64,000 nt of DNA from positions 1-64,000 of the forward strand of contig NZ_FMVF01000015.1 in NCBI RefSeq assembly GCF_900101895.1. The letters are read 5' to 3'. The DNA comes from Flavobacterium caeni. GTDB lineage: Bacteria; Bacteroidota; Bacteroidia; Flavobacteriales; Flavobacteriaceae. Below are positions 34,157 to 42,464 of this stretch, in pieces. The translations under genes and the position numbers were made by a program. The notes beneath the pieces were generated by a model. It had not been told where the DNA came from and did no database searches. It saw only the letters and a program-made list of their open reading frames with translations. Each line of letters opens with the position of its first letter. The first letter of the stretch is position 1.

Positions 34157-34285
34157 ATATGCAGAATTTCTGTATCGCAGTATCAAAACTTTTTTTTAGG
34201 GGTAAACCCTACTCCCCCTGCCCTACGGTTAGAAATTACGATTTTTTTCGATACCCTGGCTGCAGAAAATCTGTACTTCTTTTGT
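34157..34285 (+). repeat. CAGAAA-ended dispersed element, copy C
   Basis: About 129 bp homologous to the reverse complement of 10900-11023. It has terminal palindromes CAGAATTTCTG (34162-34172) and CAGAAAATCTG (34263-34273), and a central GGGGTAAACCC. It fills the whole gap between the endonuclease-like gene and the mature part of the next protein, and its right end overlaps the coding region of that protein's signal peptide. Confidence 0.75.
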
Positions 34286-34971
34286 TGCTCTTGACGGTGT
34301 CGGTTCATGCGCAAGAAGATGACAAACCGCTTCCGTGGATTGTTAAACTCAATGTGCCGCAGCTGATCGACATGACCAATTTCCCTGTCGTTCAATTGTC
34401 CTTGGAACGCAAAATAAATTCCGAATGGAGCGTTATTGCAGAGGGTGGCGTGCAATGTTACGACGACCGCATCAAACCCGACACCGTCTTCTATAGTCCC
34501 CGTGGCTTTAAAGTCAATGTCGAATTGCGCGCATATTTGTTAAAAATCATCAACCCAGAACGATTCCATAAGGAAGGCGGACTATTTGTGGGAATCCAGC
34601 CGTTTTATAGATACAATCAATTTTCTGAGGAAGTTTCTTATTTTAAAGAAGAAGCCGACACCGCACCAAAGGATTCGTTAACCGAGCGCATAGAATACAA
34701 TGATTCGTTTGGCGCGAGACGCAAAGTATTCGGCGTAAATCTAACCGTGGGACACCAACGGTACTTTTGGAAACGCTTTGTCATGGAGCCCTCGCTGGCC
34801 GTTGGATACGCCTATCGAAAGGTAACCAACATTAACCGCAGCTATGATCCGATAAAAGACAATTCGACATTCAACCACGACCTTTCCCAAATGGAATACC
34901 GCGCAACAAGCGAGAGCAATGGAAGCACGTTCAATTTTACCATCAACTTCAGAATCGGATACTCTTTCTAA
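34159..34971 (+). CDS. Hypothetical secreted/outer-membrane protein with repeat-derived 5' end
   Basis: The mature part (after VSVHAQEDDKP) is a beta-rich protein resembling small outer-membrane barrels: PQLIDMTNFPVVQLSLERK, FYSPRGFKVNVELRAYLL, GVNLTVGHQRYFWKR and a C-terminal FTINFRIGYSF ending in Phe. The signal core RKSVLLLLLLTVSVHAQ has no ATG directly before it; the codon there is TGC, inside the dispersed element. The best in-frame ATG (34159) lies within the element and would add 43 unusual residues. The start is therefore uncertain and the gene may be damaged. Another possibility is that a short TTG start is used. Confidence 0.6.
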   Translation: MQNFCIAVSKLFFRGKPYSPCPTVRNYDFFRYPGCRKSVLLLLLLTVSVHAQEDDKPLPWIVKLNVPQLIDMTNFPVVQLSLERKINSEWSVIAEGGVQCYDDRIKPDTVFYSPRGFKVNVELRAYLLKIINPERFHKEGGLFVGIQPFYRYNQFSEEVSYFKEEADTAPKDSLTERIEYNDSFGARRKVFGVNLTVGHQRYFWKRFVMEPSLAVGYAYRKVTNINRSYDPIKDNSTFNHDLSQMEYRATSESNGSTFNFTINFRIGYSF

Positions 34972-34972
34972 C

Positions 34973-35518
34973 ATGAAAACCTACATCGCCCTACTCCGCG
35001 GCATCAACGTCAGCGGCCAGAAACTGATCAAAATGGACGCGCTTCGCAAGGCACTTACGGAACTGGATTTCGAAAACGTGTCGACCTACATCCAAAGCGG
35101 CAACATCTTGTTCCAAAGTAAGACCGATGACGTCAAGAAACTTGAAAAACTAATCCACGATTTGATCGAAAAGCATTTCGGTTTCGACGTTTCGGTGATT
35201 GTCGTGACACCGCAGGATTTGGTCGATACAATGAAGAGCAATCCGTTCGCAAACGACCATATCGAACTGCCGCAGCCTTACGTCAGCTTTCTATCGGACG
35301 TGCCGACAAACGAAAACACGGCAATCCTAAAAGCGATTGATTTCCAGAAAGACCGTTTTGAAATCGTCGGCAAAAACCTATACATCCACTATGCCGATGG
35401 CGCGGGCCAAACAAAACTCAGCAATGCCGTCATCGAAAAGAAATTGAAATTGACTTCAACCGCGCGCAACTGGAAGACTGTGCTCAAACTCATCGAGCTG
35501 GCCGAGGCGATCAAATAA
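34973..35518 (+). CDS. DUF1697 family protein
   Basis: A 181-residue protein starting MKTYIALLRGINVSGQK, the signature of DUF1697, with YIQSGNILFQS shortly after. The family is widespread and of unknown biochemical function. ATG 34973 lies right after the previous stop codon, and the upstream in-frame ATG is rejected. It ends a likely four-gene unit (MliC-like, endonuclease-like, secreted protein, DUF1697), with a terminator after it. Confidence 0.88.
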   Translation: MKTYIALLRGINVSGQKLIKMDALRKALTELDFENVSTYIQSGNILFQSKTDDVKKLEKLIHDLIEKHFGFDVSVIVVTPQDLVDTMKSNPFANDHIELPQPYVSFLSDVPTNENTAILKAIDFQKDRFEIVGKNLYIHYADGAGQTKLSNAVIEKKLKLTSTARNWKTVLKLIELAEAIK

Positions 35519-35522
35519 AAAA

Positions 35523-35540
35523 GCCACCTGAAAAGGTGGC
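35523..35540. terminator. Bidirectional terminator
   Basis: GCCACCT-gaaa-AGGTGGC, flanked by an A-run on the left and TTGTGTTTT on the right, lies between the convergent DUF1697 and Pit genes and can stop transcription from both sides. Confidence 0.8.
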
Positions 35541-35547
35541 TTGTGTT

Positions 35548-36633
35548 TTATAAGAAGACTTTTAGGATGTAATAAAATATTCCCGCGATCACCGCCGATA
35601 CAGGAATCGTCAGGATCCAAGCCCAAAGCAGGTTGATCGTGACACCCCAACGAACGGCCGAGACGCGCTTGGTGATCCCCACCCCGATGATACTACCGGT
35701 AATGGTATGTGTGGTCGAAACGGGCACCCCGAAATGTTCGGTCAAATACAACGTCACGGCACCCGAGGTTTCGGCGGCCACGCCTTCGAGCGGAGTTACC
35801 TTGGTGATTTTCGAACCCATCGTCTTGACGATTTTCCATCCGCCCGACAAGGTTCCGAGCGCGATCACGACAAAACTCGCCAGCGGCACCCACCACCAGA
35901 ATTCGTCGTTGACGAATAATTTAAAACGGTCGGCAGAATCGGCGGCCACATAGACAGGATCGGCCATATCCATTTTGTAGCAAATGACGGCCGCACCAAT
36001 GATACCCATGACTTTTTGCGCATCGTTACCGCCATGGCCCAAGCTGAACATCGCCGACGAAACGAGCTGCAATCGCTTGAACCAGCGGTCGGCCTTGGAT
36101 GGGTTGGCCTTTCGGCAAATCCACATGATGGCCACGGTGATAAAATAAGCGATGATCAAACCCAGCAACGGCGCCAAAAAGATGAACATGAACGTCGGGA
36201 TGACCTTGGCGTAGTTGATGACGTCGACTTCCTTGCCGTCTACGATGGCCGACAAAGCCCCAGCGTGCGCCAGTGCCGCGCCCATGAATCCGCCGAGCAA
36301 GGTGTGCGACGAAGACGACGGAATACCGAGCTTCCAGGTCAATAGGTTCCAGATGATGGCCGCGATGAGTCCGGCCAGGATCACGTCGAGCGTAATGAAA
36401 TGTTCCTCGACCGACTTGGCGATGGTATTACCGATCTTGAATTCGCCGATGATGAACTTGGAGATGAAGTAAGCCGCGAAGTTGAACACGGCCGCCCACA
36501 AAACAGCCTGGAACGGCGTGAGCACCTTGGTGGCGACAATGGTGGCTATCGAGTTGGCCGCGTCGTGGAATCCGTTGATGTAGTCGAATACGAGCGCCAG
36601 TACGATGATGATGATGAGCAACGTAAAATCCAT
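35548..36633 (-). CDS. Inorganic phosphate transporter, PiT family
   Basis: A 361-residue membrane protein with about nine to ten hydrophobic segments. Both halves show the PiT signature: GFHDAANSIATIVAT near residues 20-35 and GVPVSTTHTITGSIIGVG near the C-terminus, plus LGHGGNDAQKVMG. It imports phosphate with a cation. The gene lies 12 nt after a DUF47 gene on the same strand, the usual Bacteroidota pairing. Confidence 0.94.
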   Translation of the reverse strand: MDFTLLIIIIVLALVFDYINGFHDAANSIATIVATKVLTPFQAVLWAAVFNFAAYFISKFIIGEFKIGNTIAKSVEEHFITLDVILAGLIAAIIWNLLTWKLGIPSSSSHTLLGGFMGAALAHAGALSAIVDGKEVDVINYAKVIPTFMFIFLAPLLGLIIAYFITVAIMWICRKANPSKADRWFKRLQLVSSAMFSLGHGGNDAQKVMGIIGAAVICYKMDMADPVYVAADSADRFKLFVNDEFWWWVPLASFVVIALGTLSGGWKIVKTMGSKITKVTPLEGVAAETSGAVTLYLTEHFGVPVSTTHTITGSIIGVGITKRVSAVRWGVTINLLWAWILTIPVSAVIAGIFYYILKVFL

Positions 36634-36645
36634 AGTGTCGCGGGG

Positions 36646-37293
36646 TTACGAATGCTTGACCGAAATTTGTTCGAGTACGTTCGATACGCTCTTACACTTG
36701 TCTGATGCCGATTCGAGCGCCGACAATACCTCTTTGTATTTGATGATGTTCTTGGCGTCGGTCTCGTTCTCGAAAATATCGGCGACCGCTTTGTCGAATA
36801 CGGTATCGGCCTTGCTTTCGAGCTTGTTGATTTTCTTGCACACCTCGGCGATGCGTTTGTGTCCGTTGTCCAAATCTTTCAAATGCTTGATGGCCTGCGC
36901 GATAAGCTGGCAAGCTTCAAGGTTAATTTCGGTGAGTTTGCGGATCGACTTGGTGATTTTTTCGACCTGGTACAAACGCATACGACTGGCCGCCCCGTGC
37001 ATGTAATCGGCCACGTTGTCGATCGATTTGATCAAAGAGTGGATGTCTTCGCGGTCAAACGGCGTAATGAAGTTACGGCTGAGTTCGAGGTGGGTCGTGT
37101 GCGTGATCTCTTCAATCTTGGCTTCGAGCTCCTCGATTTTCATGAAATAGTCTTCACGTTCGGTTTTTGGTACGTTGATGGCTTCGTGCAGCGTTTCGGC
37201 GAGCAATGTCAGGTTGGCCGACGCCTGTTCGAAAAGCGGGAAAAACTTCTTGTCTTTGGGTACTAAAAACTGGAAGATGCTGTTTAGGTTCAT
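36646..37293 (-). CDS. DUF47 (PhoU-like) family phosphate transport regulator
   Basis: A 215-residue all-helical protein of the PhoU-like DUF47 family, starting MNLNSIFQFLVPKDKKFF. ITPFDREDIHSLIKSIDNVADYM carries the family's metal-binding-like DxxD region. It is thought to tune the adjacent Pit transporter. The upstream in-frame ATG at 37329 adds 12 residues and is less likely. It heads a two-gene unit with the Pit gene. Confidence 0.9.
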   Translation of the reverse strand: MNLNSIFQFLVPKDKKFFPLFEQASANLTLLAETLHEAINVPKTEREDYFMKIEELEAKIEEITHTTHLELSRNFITPFDREDIHSLIKSIDNVADYMHGAASRMRLYQVEKITKSIRKLTEINLEACQLIAQAIKHLKDLDNGHKRIAEVCKKINKLESKADTVFDKAVADIFENETDAKNIIKYKEVLSALESASDKCKSVSNVLEQISVKHS

Positions 37294-37329
37294 GTTGTCT
37301 TTTTTGATGGTGCAAAGGTAGGCTTTCAA

Positions 37330-37582
37330 TGTTAAGAGAACATTAAGTTTTGATTCGATTGCGGGGAGCGGTTTTTTGGGTGCTGTGGATTGCGGTTGCC
37401 GGGGTTTGGGTTGGGGATGCTGAATTTATTTCAGCATCTAGGCCCAGACCCTGAAATAAATTCAGGGTCCCCACCACCCCAACCACTCCAAAAAAATACA
37501 GTCCCAAAAATCGCAAACGTTTTCGTAAATTAGCCCCGCAACTAACAAACCGATTTCCTAACTTCGGCCCAAACCACGATTT
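37330..37582. repeat. CTGAATTTATTTCAG inverted repeat in a divergent gap
   Basis: Between the divergent DUF47 and carboxylase genes, GATGCTGAATTTATTTCAG (37420-37438) faces CTGAAATAAATTCAGGGTC (37452-37470), giving long complementary arms around a 13-nt loop. The arms are flanked by G-rich and C-rich tracts (GGGTTGGGG on the left, CCCCACCACCCCAACC on the right) that extend the pairing. No ORF is seen here. Confidence 0.6.
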
Positions 37583-39211
37583 ATGGATCTGAACTTCAAT
37601 AAAAACGAAGACCACAACAAACTTTTACGCTCCGAACTCAAACAAAAACTGGCCAAAGTCAAACTCGGCGGCGGCGCCAAACGCATCGAAAAACTCCATG
37701 CCGAAGGCAAGATGACCGCGCGCGAACGCATCGACTATCTTTTAGACGACAAAGCCAAAAGCATCGAAATAGCAGCATTTGCCGGCGAAGGCATGTATGC
37801 CGAACACGGCGGTTGTCCATCAGGCGGCGTGGTCGTCAAGATCGGCTACATCCGCGGCAAGCAATGTATCGTCGTGGCCAACGACGCCACGGTCAAGGCC
37901 GGCGCCTGGTTCCCCATCACGGGTAAAAAGAACCTGCGCGCGCAGGAAATAGCCATGGAAAACCGTCTCCCTATTATTTATTTGGTCGATTCTGCGGGCG
38001 TGTATCTCCCGATGCAGGACGAGATTTTCCCCGACAAGGAAAACTTCGGCCGTATCTTTCGCAACAACGCCATCATGAGCAGCCGCGGCATCACGCAAAT
38101 CGCGGCCGTCATGGGCTCGTGCGTGGCGGGCGGTGCCTATTTGCCCATCATGAGCGACGAGGCGCTGATTGTCGACAAAACGGGAAGCATCTTTTTGGCC
38201 GGAAGTTACCTGGTCAAGGCGGCCATCGGCGAGTCGATCGACAACGAAACTTTGGGCGGTGCGACGACACATTGCGAAATTTCGGGCGTGACCGATTACA
38301 AAGCCAAAGACGACAAAGACGCACTCGATACCATCAAGAACATCGTAGACAAGATCGGCGATTTCGACAAGGCGGGCTACAGCCGCGTCAAACCCGAAAA
38401 ACCCAAACTCGACGAAAAGGAAATATTCGGCATCCTGCCCAAGGCGCGTACCGAGCAATACGACATGATGGACATCATCGCGCGACTGGTCGACAATTCC
38501 GAATTCGAAGAATACAAGGCAGGTTACGGCCAAACCATCATCACCGGCTATGCGCGTATCGACGGCTGGGCGGTCGGTATAGTGGCCAACCAGCGCAAGG
38601 TCGTCAAATCTAAAAAAGGCGAAATGCAGTTCGGCGGCGTGATCTATTCGGATTCGGCGGACAAAGCCACACGGTTCATCGCCAATTGCAACCAAAAGAA
38701 AATCCCGCTCGTTTTTTTACAGGACGTAACAGGCTTCATGGTTGGCTCGAAATCGGAACACGGCGGCATCATCAAAGACGGTGCGAAAATGGTCAACGCC
38801 GTATCGAATTCCGTCGTACCGAAATTTACCGTCGTCGTGGGCAACTCGTATGGCGCAGGCAATTATGCGATGTGCGGCAAGGCCTACGACCCAAGATTGA
38901 TTTTTGCCTGGCCAAGCGCCGAAATGGCCGTGATGGGCGGTACGCAGGCGGCCAAGGTGCTCATGCAAATCGAAGCATCGGCGCTCAAGTCAAAGGGCGA
39001 GCAAATCGATGCCGAAAAAGAAACCGAACTGTTCAACAAGATCAAGGCGCGTTACGACGAGCAGGTCTCTCCTTATTATGCGGCGGCCCGGATTTGGACC
39101 GATGCGATCGTCGATCCGCTCGAAACACGTACCTGGATTTCGATGGGCATCGAAGCGGCCAACCACGCCCCTATCGAAAAACCGTTCAATTTGGGTGTGA
39201 TCCAGGTGTAA
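37583..39211 (+). CDS. Acyl-CoA carboxylase beta subunit (methylcrotonyl-CoA carboxylase type)
   Basis: A 542-residue carboxyltransferase subunit that moves CO2 from biotin to an acyl-CoA. The two crotonase-like halves show GSCVAGGAYLPIMSDE and GNSYGAGNYAMCGKAYDPR. The segment VMGGTQAAKVLMQIE resembles methylcrotonyl-CoA or geranyl-CoA carboxylase beta subunits more than propionyl-CoA carboxylase. No biotin-carrying alpha subunit is next to it. Leucine degradation is the likely pathway, which would pair with a thiolase, but this is inferred. Confidence 0.88.
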   Translation: MDLNFNKNEDHNKLLRSELKQKLAKVKLGGGAKRIEKLHAEGKMTARERIDYLLDDKAKSIEIAAFAGEGMYAEHGGCPSGGVVVKIGYIRGKQCIVVANDATVKAGAWFPITGKKNLRAQEIAMENRLPIIYLVDSAGVYLPMQDEIFPDKENFGRIFRNNAIMSSRGITQIAAVMGSCVAGGAYLPIMSDEALIVDKTGSIFLAGSYLVKAAIGESIDNETLGGATTHCEISGVTDYKAKDDKDALDTIKNIVDKIGDFDKAGYSRVKPEKPKLDEKEIFGILPKARTEQYDMMDIIARLVDNSEFEEYKAGYGQTIITGYARIDGWAVGIVANQRKVVKSKKGEMQFGGVIYSDSADKATRFIANCNQKKIPLVFLQDVTGFMVGSKSEHGGIIKDGAKMVNAVSNSVVPKFTVVVGNSYGAGNYAMCGKAYDPRLIFAWPSAEMAVMGGTQAAKVLMQIEASALKSKGEQIDAEKETELFNKIKARYDEQVSPYYAAARIWTDAIVDPLETRTWISMGIEAANHAPIEKPFNLGVIQV

Positions 39212-39250
39212 CCAAAATCGTATCTTCGCAACCAATCGCAAAGATTTCCC

Positions 39251-40858
39251 ATGAACAGATTTGTCTTGTTGCTTTTGTTGGTTGGTTTTCAGGCCAGCGC
39301 CCAGCATTTTACGCGTAAAGATTCGTTGCGCGGCAGCTTACGTACAGAACGCACCTGTTTTGACGTGCAGCGTTATGATTTGAACCTGCGCATCGACCCC
39401 GGCCAAAGATCGATCGTGGGCTACAACGACATTTCGTTCAAAGTAATTGAAAACACCCGACGCATCCAGATCGATCTGTTCGCCAACATGTCGGTCGACA
39501 GCATTGTGTTTGGTACGCAAAAACTCGCCTACCACCGCGAGTTCGACGCGGTTTTTATCGACTTCGACCATTCGCTTGAAAAAAATACGCTGCAAAAAAT
39601 CCGGTTTTACTATTCGGGCAAACCAATCGTGGCCGCGCGCGCACCTTGGGACGGCGGATTCGTATTCAGCGACGACGATGGCAAACCATGGATTGGCGTG
39701 GCCGTACAAGGCATTGGCGCGAGTTTGTGGTACCCGGTCAAGGATACCCAAACCGACGAACCCGACCAAGGCGCATCAATCAAAGTCGCCGTTCCCAACG
39801 GACTCATGAATGTGTCCAACGGACGTTTCCTCGGAAGTGAAGATTTGAACGACGGCTATACGCGTTGGGATTGGGAAGTCAAGAATCCGATCAATACCTA
39901 CGACATTACCGTCAACATTGCCGACTATGTGCATTTGCACGACCAACATAACGGGCTCGACCTCGATTATTACGTATTGCGTCGCAACGAGCAAAAAGCC
40001 AAGGCGCATTTTGAAGAAGTCAAACCCATGATGGATTGTTTCCAGTCTAAATTTGGACCCTATCCTTTTGCCAACGACGGCTACAAGTTGGTCGAAACGC
40101 CGTATCTGGGTATGGAACACCAAAGCGCCGTGGCCTATGGCAACCGATTTTTAAAGGGCTATATGGGCAACGATTTGTCGGGAACGGGCGTTGGTTTGTT
40201 GTTCGACTTCATCACGATACACGAATCGGGGCACGAATGGTTCGGCAACAGCATCACCAGCGCCGATGTGGCCGACATGTGGATCCACGAAGGGTTCACG
40301 TGCTATTCCGAATCGGTGTTCCTCGAGTGTAATTTCGGTAAGGAAAAGGCCTACACCTACATCAACGGGCTCAAGCGAAATGTAGACAACGACAAGCCCA
40401 TCATCGGGCAGTATGGCGTTTGCAACGAAGGTTCGGGCGATATGTATTACAAAGGCGCGCTGATGTTGCATACCATACGCCACATCATCAACGACGATCA
40501 AAAGTGGTGGAAGCTGATCCTCGATTTTTCGAATACATTCAAACACCAAATTATTGTCCACCAAACCGTCGTCGATTTTTTCAATGCGCAAACCGGACTC
40601 GATTTGACGCCCGTGTTTGACCAATACCTGCGCCACAAAAACATCCCGACCTTCGAATGGCGCATCAAATCGAAAAAACTGGAGTACCGTTGGGTGGCCG
40701 ATGTTTCGAATTTTGACATGCCGGTCGACGTTATCGTTAACGGAAAAACCGTTCGGCTCAAACCTACCACGCAATGGCAACGTTCCGCGATCAAGGTCAG
40801 GAAAAAAGCCGATGTGGCGGTGGCTGTCGATCGTTTCTTTGTGAATACGGCCCACTAG
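39251..40858 (+). CDS. M1 family metallopeptidase
   Basis: A 535-residue exported aminopeptidase with a signal peptide (MNRFVLLLLLVGFQASAQ). The zinc site is HESGHEWFG (His324, His328) with the third ligand Glu347 in HEGFTCYSE, an exact HExxH-x18-E spacing; Glu325 is the base. The N-terminal part is the beta-saddle domain (DVQRYDLNLRIDP). The protein lacks the long C-terminal helical domain of large M1 enzymes, as is common in Bacteroidota. It probably trims peptides in the periplasm. Confidence 0.93.
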   Translation: MNRFVLLLLLVGFQASAQHFTRKDSLRGSLRTERTCFDVQRYDLNLRIDPGQRSIVGYNDISFKVIENTRRIQIDLFANMSVDSIVFGTQKLAYHREFDAVFIDFDHSLEKNTLQKIRFYYSGKPIVAARAPWDGGFVFSDDDGKPWIGVAVQGIGASLWYPVKDTQTDEPDQGASIKVAVPNGLMNVSNGRFLGSEDLNDGYTRWDWEVKNPINTYDITVNIADYVHLHDQHNGLDLDYYVLRRNEQKAKAHFEEVKPMMDCFQSKFGPYPFANDGYKLVETPYLGMEHQSAVAYGNRFLKGYMGNDLSGTGVGLLFDFITIHESGHEWFGNSITSADVADMWIHEGFTCYSESVFLECNFGKEKAYTYINGLKRNVDNDKPIIGQYGVCNEGSGDMYYKGALMLHTIRHIINDDQKWWKLILDFSNTFKHQIIVHQTVVDFFNAQTGLDLTPVFDQYLRHKNIPTFEWRIKSKKLEYRWVADVSNFDMPVDVIVNGKTVRLKPTTQWQRSAIKVRKKADVAVAVDRFFVNTAH

Positions 40859-40937
40859 TCGGTTTAATTTAACGCAGAAAATTCACATAATATATTAATT
40901 ATCCGTAATTTAGTTTGAATTTTAAAATCAAACAATC

Positions 40938-41360
40938 ATGGATAACGTTAAAAAATGGAACAAATGGGCCAACGCCCATACCAATTATCCGCTCGACTTC
41001 TTGCGGATCGCGTTGGGGATTTTCTTGATTCTAAAAGGAGCCTCATTCATCACCAACACGGCTTACCTCGACAACATCCTGTCGTCGGTCAGTTATTTCC
41101 CCGGAGGGATGCTGACCTTTCACTACATTGCGGCGGCGCACATCATGGGCGGGATCATGATTGCCGTAGGACTGCTCACGCGCTGGGCCATCATCGCACA
41201 GTTGCCGATTTTGTTCGGCGCGGTGATCATCAATTTTATCGGGGATTTCAGTTTGCGCAACCTGATGCTGTCGCTTGTCGTGCTCGCGGTGTGTCTGTTC
41301 TTCCTGTTTTACGGAAGCGGCAAACATTCGGCCGACTATTTTTTCAAGATGCAACAATGA
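40938..41360 (+). CDS. DoxX family membrane protein
   Basis: A 140-residue protein with four predicted transmembrane segments, starting MDNVKKWNKWANAHTNYPLD. FLRIALGIFLILKGASF and MIAVGLLTRWAIIAQLPILF are typical of DoxX-like proteins. Their biochemical role is poorly defined; some link to oxidative stress or quinone chemistry. A terminator follows, overlapping the end of the convergent menE gene. Confidence 0.82.
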   Translation: MDNVKKWNKWANAHTNYPLDFLRIALGIFLILKGASFITNTAYLDNILSSVSYFPGGMLTFHYIAAAHIMGGIMIAVGLLTRWAIIAQLPILFGAVIINFIGDFSLRNLMLSLVVLAVCLFFLFYGSGKHSADYFFKMQQ

Positions 41361-41377
41361 CGGAAACGCAAAAAAAC

Positions 41378-41406
41378 AACGCCTCGTAATCGAGGCGTTT
41401 TTTTAT
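41378..41406. terminator. Bidirectional terminator DoxX/menE
   Basis: AACGCCTCG-taat-CGAGGCGTT followed by TTTTT. The right arm reaches the menE stop codon (41403), so the hairpin serves both convergent genes. Confidence 0.8.
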
Positions 41407-42464
41407 GTATTCAAGGCTTGCAAAACGGTTTCCTTTCGCATGATTTTGCCGGTCTCGGTTTCCTTGAATCGGGCCACATAGATTACCTCCTTGGGTTTCT
41501 CGTACTTATCGAGGTCGTCGAACGACAATGAAGTTTGCGGTTCACCTTCGATGAACAACACCAGCTTTTGCCCTAGCTTTTCGTCGGGTACGCCGGACAC
41601 AAAAAAACGTGCGTTGACAGACCCCGCCAATTTGTCTTCGATTTGCTCTGGAATCAACTTGATGCCGCCGCTGTTGATCACGTTGTCAAAACGCCCCAAG
41701 AACTGGAACTGGTTTTCGTTGACCAATTTCACGAGGTCGTTGGTCACGATAATGCCGGACGAAATGCGCGGCGCGTGGATCACCAGGCAGTTGTTGTCGT
41801 CGTAGGACAAAGTCACGTTGGGCAATACCGTGAAGGCCTTCTCGCCTATTCTCTTGGCCGCGATATGGGTGATGGTTTCGGTCATGCCGTAGGTTTCCCA
41901 TACTTCGGTGGGTAATTTCCTGAGTTCCTTTTCGAGCGACTTGCTGATGCCCACACCGCCCACGATCAACTTTTTGGTTTTCCTGAGCTTGTCGAGCGAC
42001 TGTTGCGCCTGCAACGGCACCATGGCCACAAAATCGTAGGATTGGTCATTGTTGGCGGCGAACGGCTTGGCGCTTGGTTCGACAAAATCGGTATCGAGCC
42101 CGAGCACAAACGCACGCACAAGCATCATCTTGCCCGCGATGTATTTGACAGGCAAACAATGCATGATGCGGTCGCCGGGTTGCAAGTCAAAGAAATCACC
42201 CGTGGCCAGCGCCGAATTGACCATCGCCTGTTTGTCGATGCGGATTTGTTTGGGTTTGCCCGTCGTACCCGAAGTCGTCATTTCTACATAAGGCAAGTCG
42301 TCGAACCAATCGAGGATGAAATGCCCCACCGGTTTTTCAAAATCGTCGCCTTCCTTGATGAAGCTGTAGGCCACGCGGCACAAATCGTCTTTGTCCAGAT
42401 GAAAGCCATTGAGCTTAAAGCCCGTGTGGACGTTGTGGTAAGTCGGGATCGCCAGGGTTTCCAT
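41403..42464 (-). CDS. menE: o-Succinylbenzoate-CoA ligase (AMP-binding enzyme)
   Basis: A 353-residue short acyl-adenylating enzyme. The P-loop is MTTSGTTGKPKQIRID, followed by ETYGMTETITHIA and GRFDNVINSGGIKLIPEQIE. The small size and the reduced N-terminus fit flavobacterial MenE, which activates o-succinylbenzoate for menaquinone synthesis. It overlaps the end of the CPBP protease gene by 50 nt. Other men genes are not in the window, so the substrate is inferred. Confidence 0.8.
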   Translation of the reverse strand: METLAIPTYHNVHTGFKLNGFHLDKDDLCRVAYSFIKEGDDFEKPVGHFILDWFDDLPYVEMTTSGTTGKPKQIRIDKQAMVNSALATGDFFDLQPGDRIMHCLPVKYIAGKMMLVRAFVLGLDTDFVEPSAKPFAANNDQSYDFVAMVPLQAQQSLDKLRKTKKLIVGGVGISKSLEKELRKLPTEVWETYGMTETITHIAAKRIGEKAFTVLPNVTLSYDDNNCLVIHAPRISSGIIVTNDLVKLVNENQFQFLGRFDNVINSGGIKLIPEQIEDKLAGSVNARFFVSGVPDEKLGQKLVLFIEGEPQTSLSFDDLDKYEKPKEVIYVARFKETETGKIMRKETVLQALNT

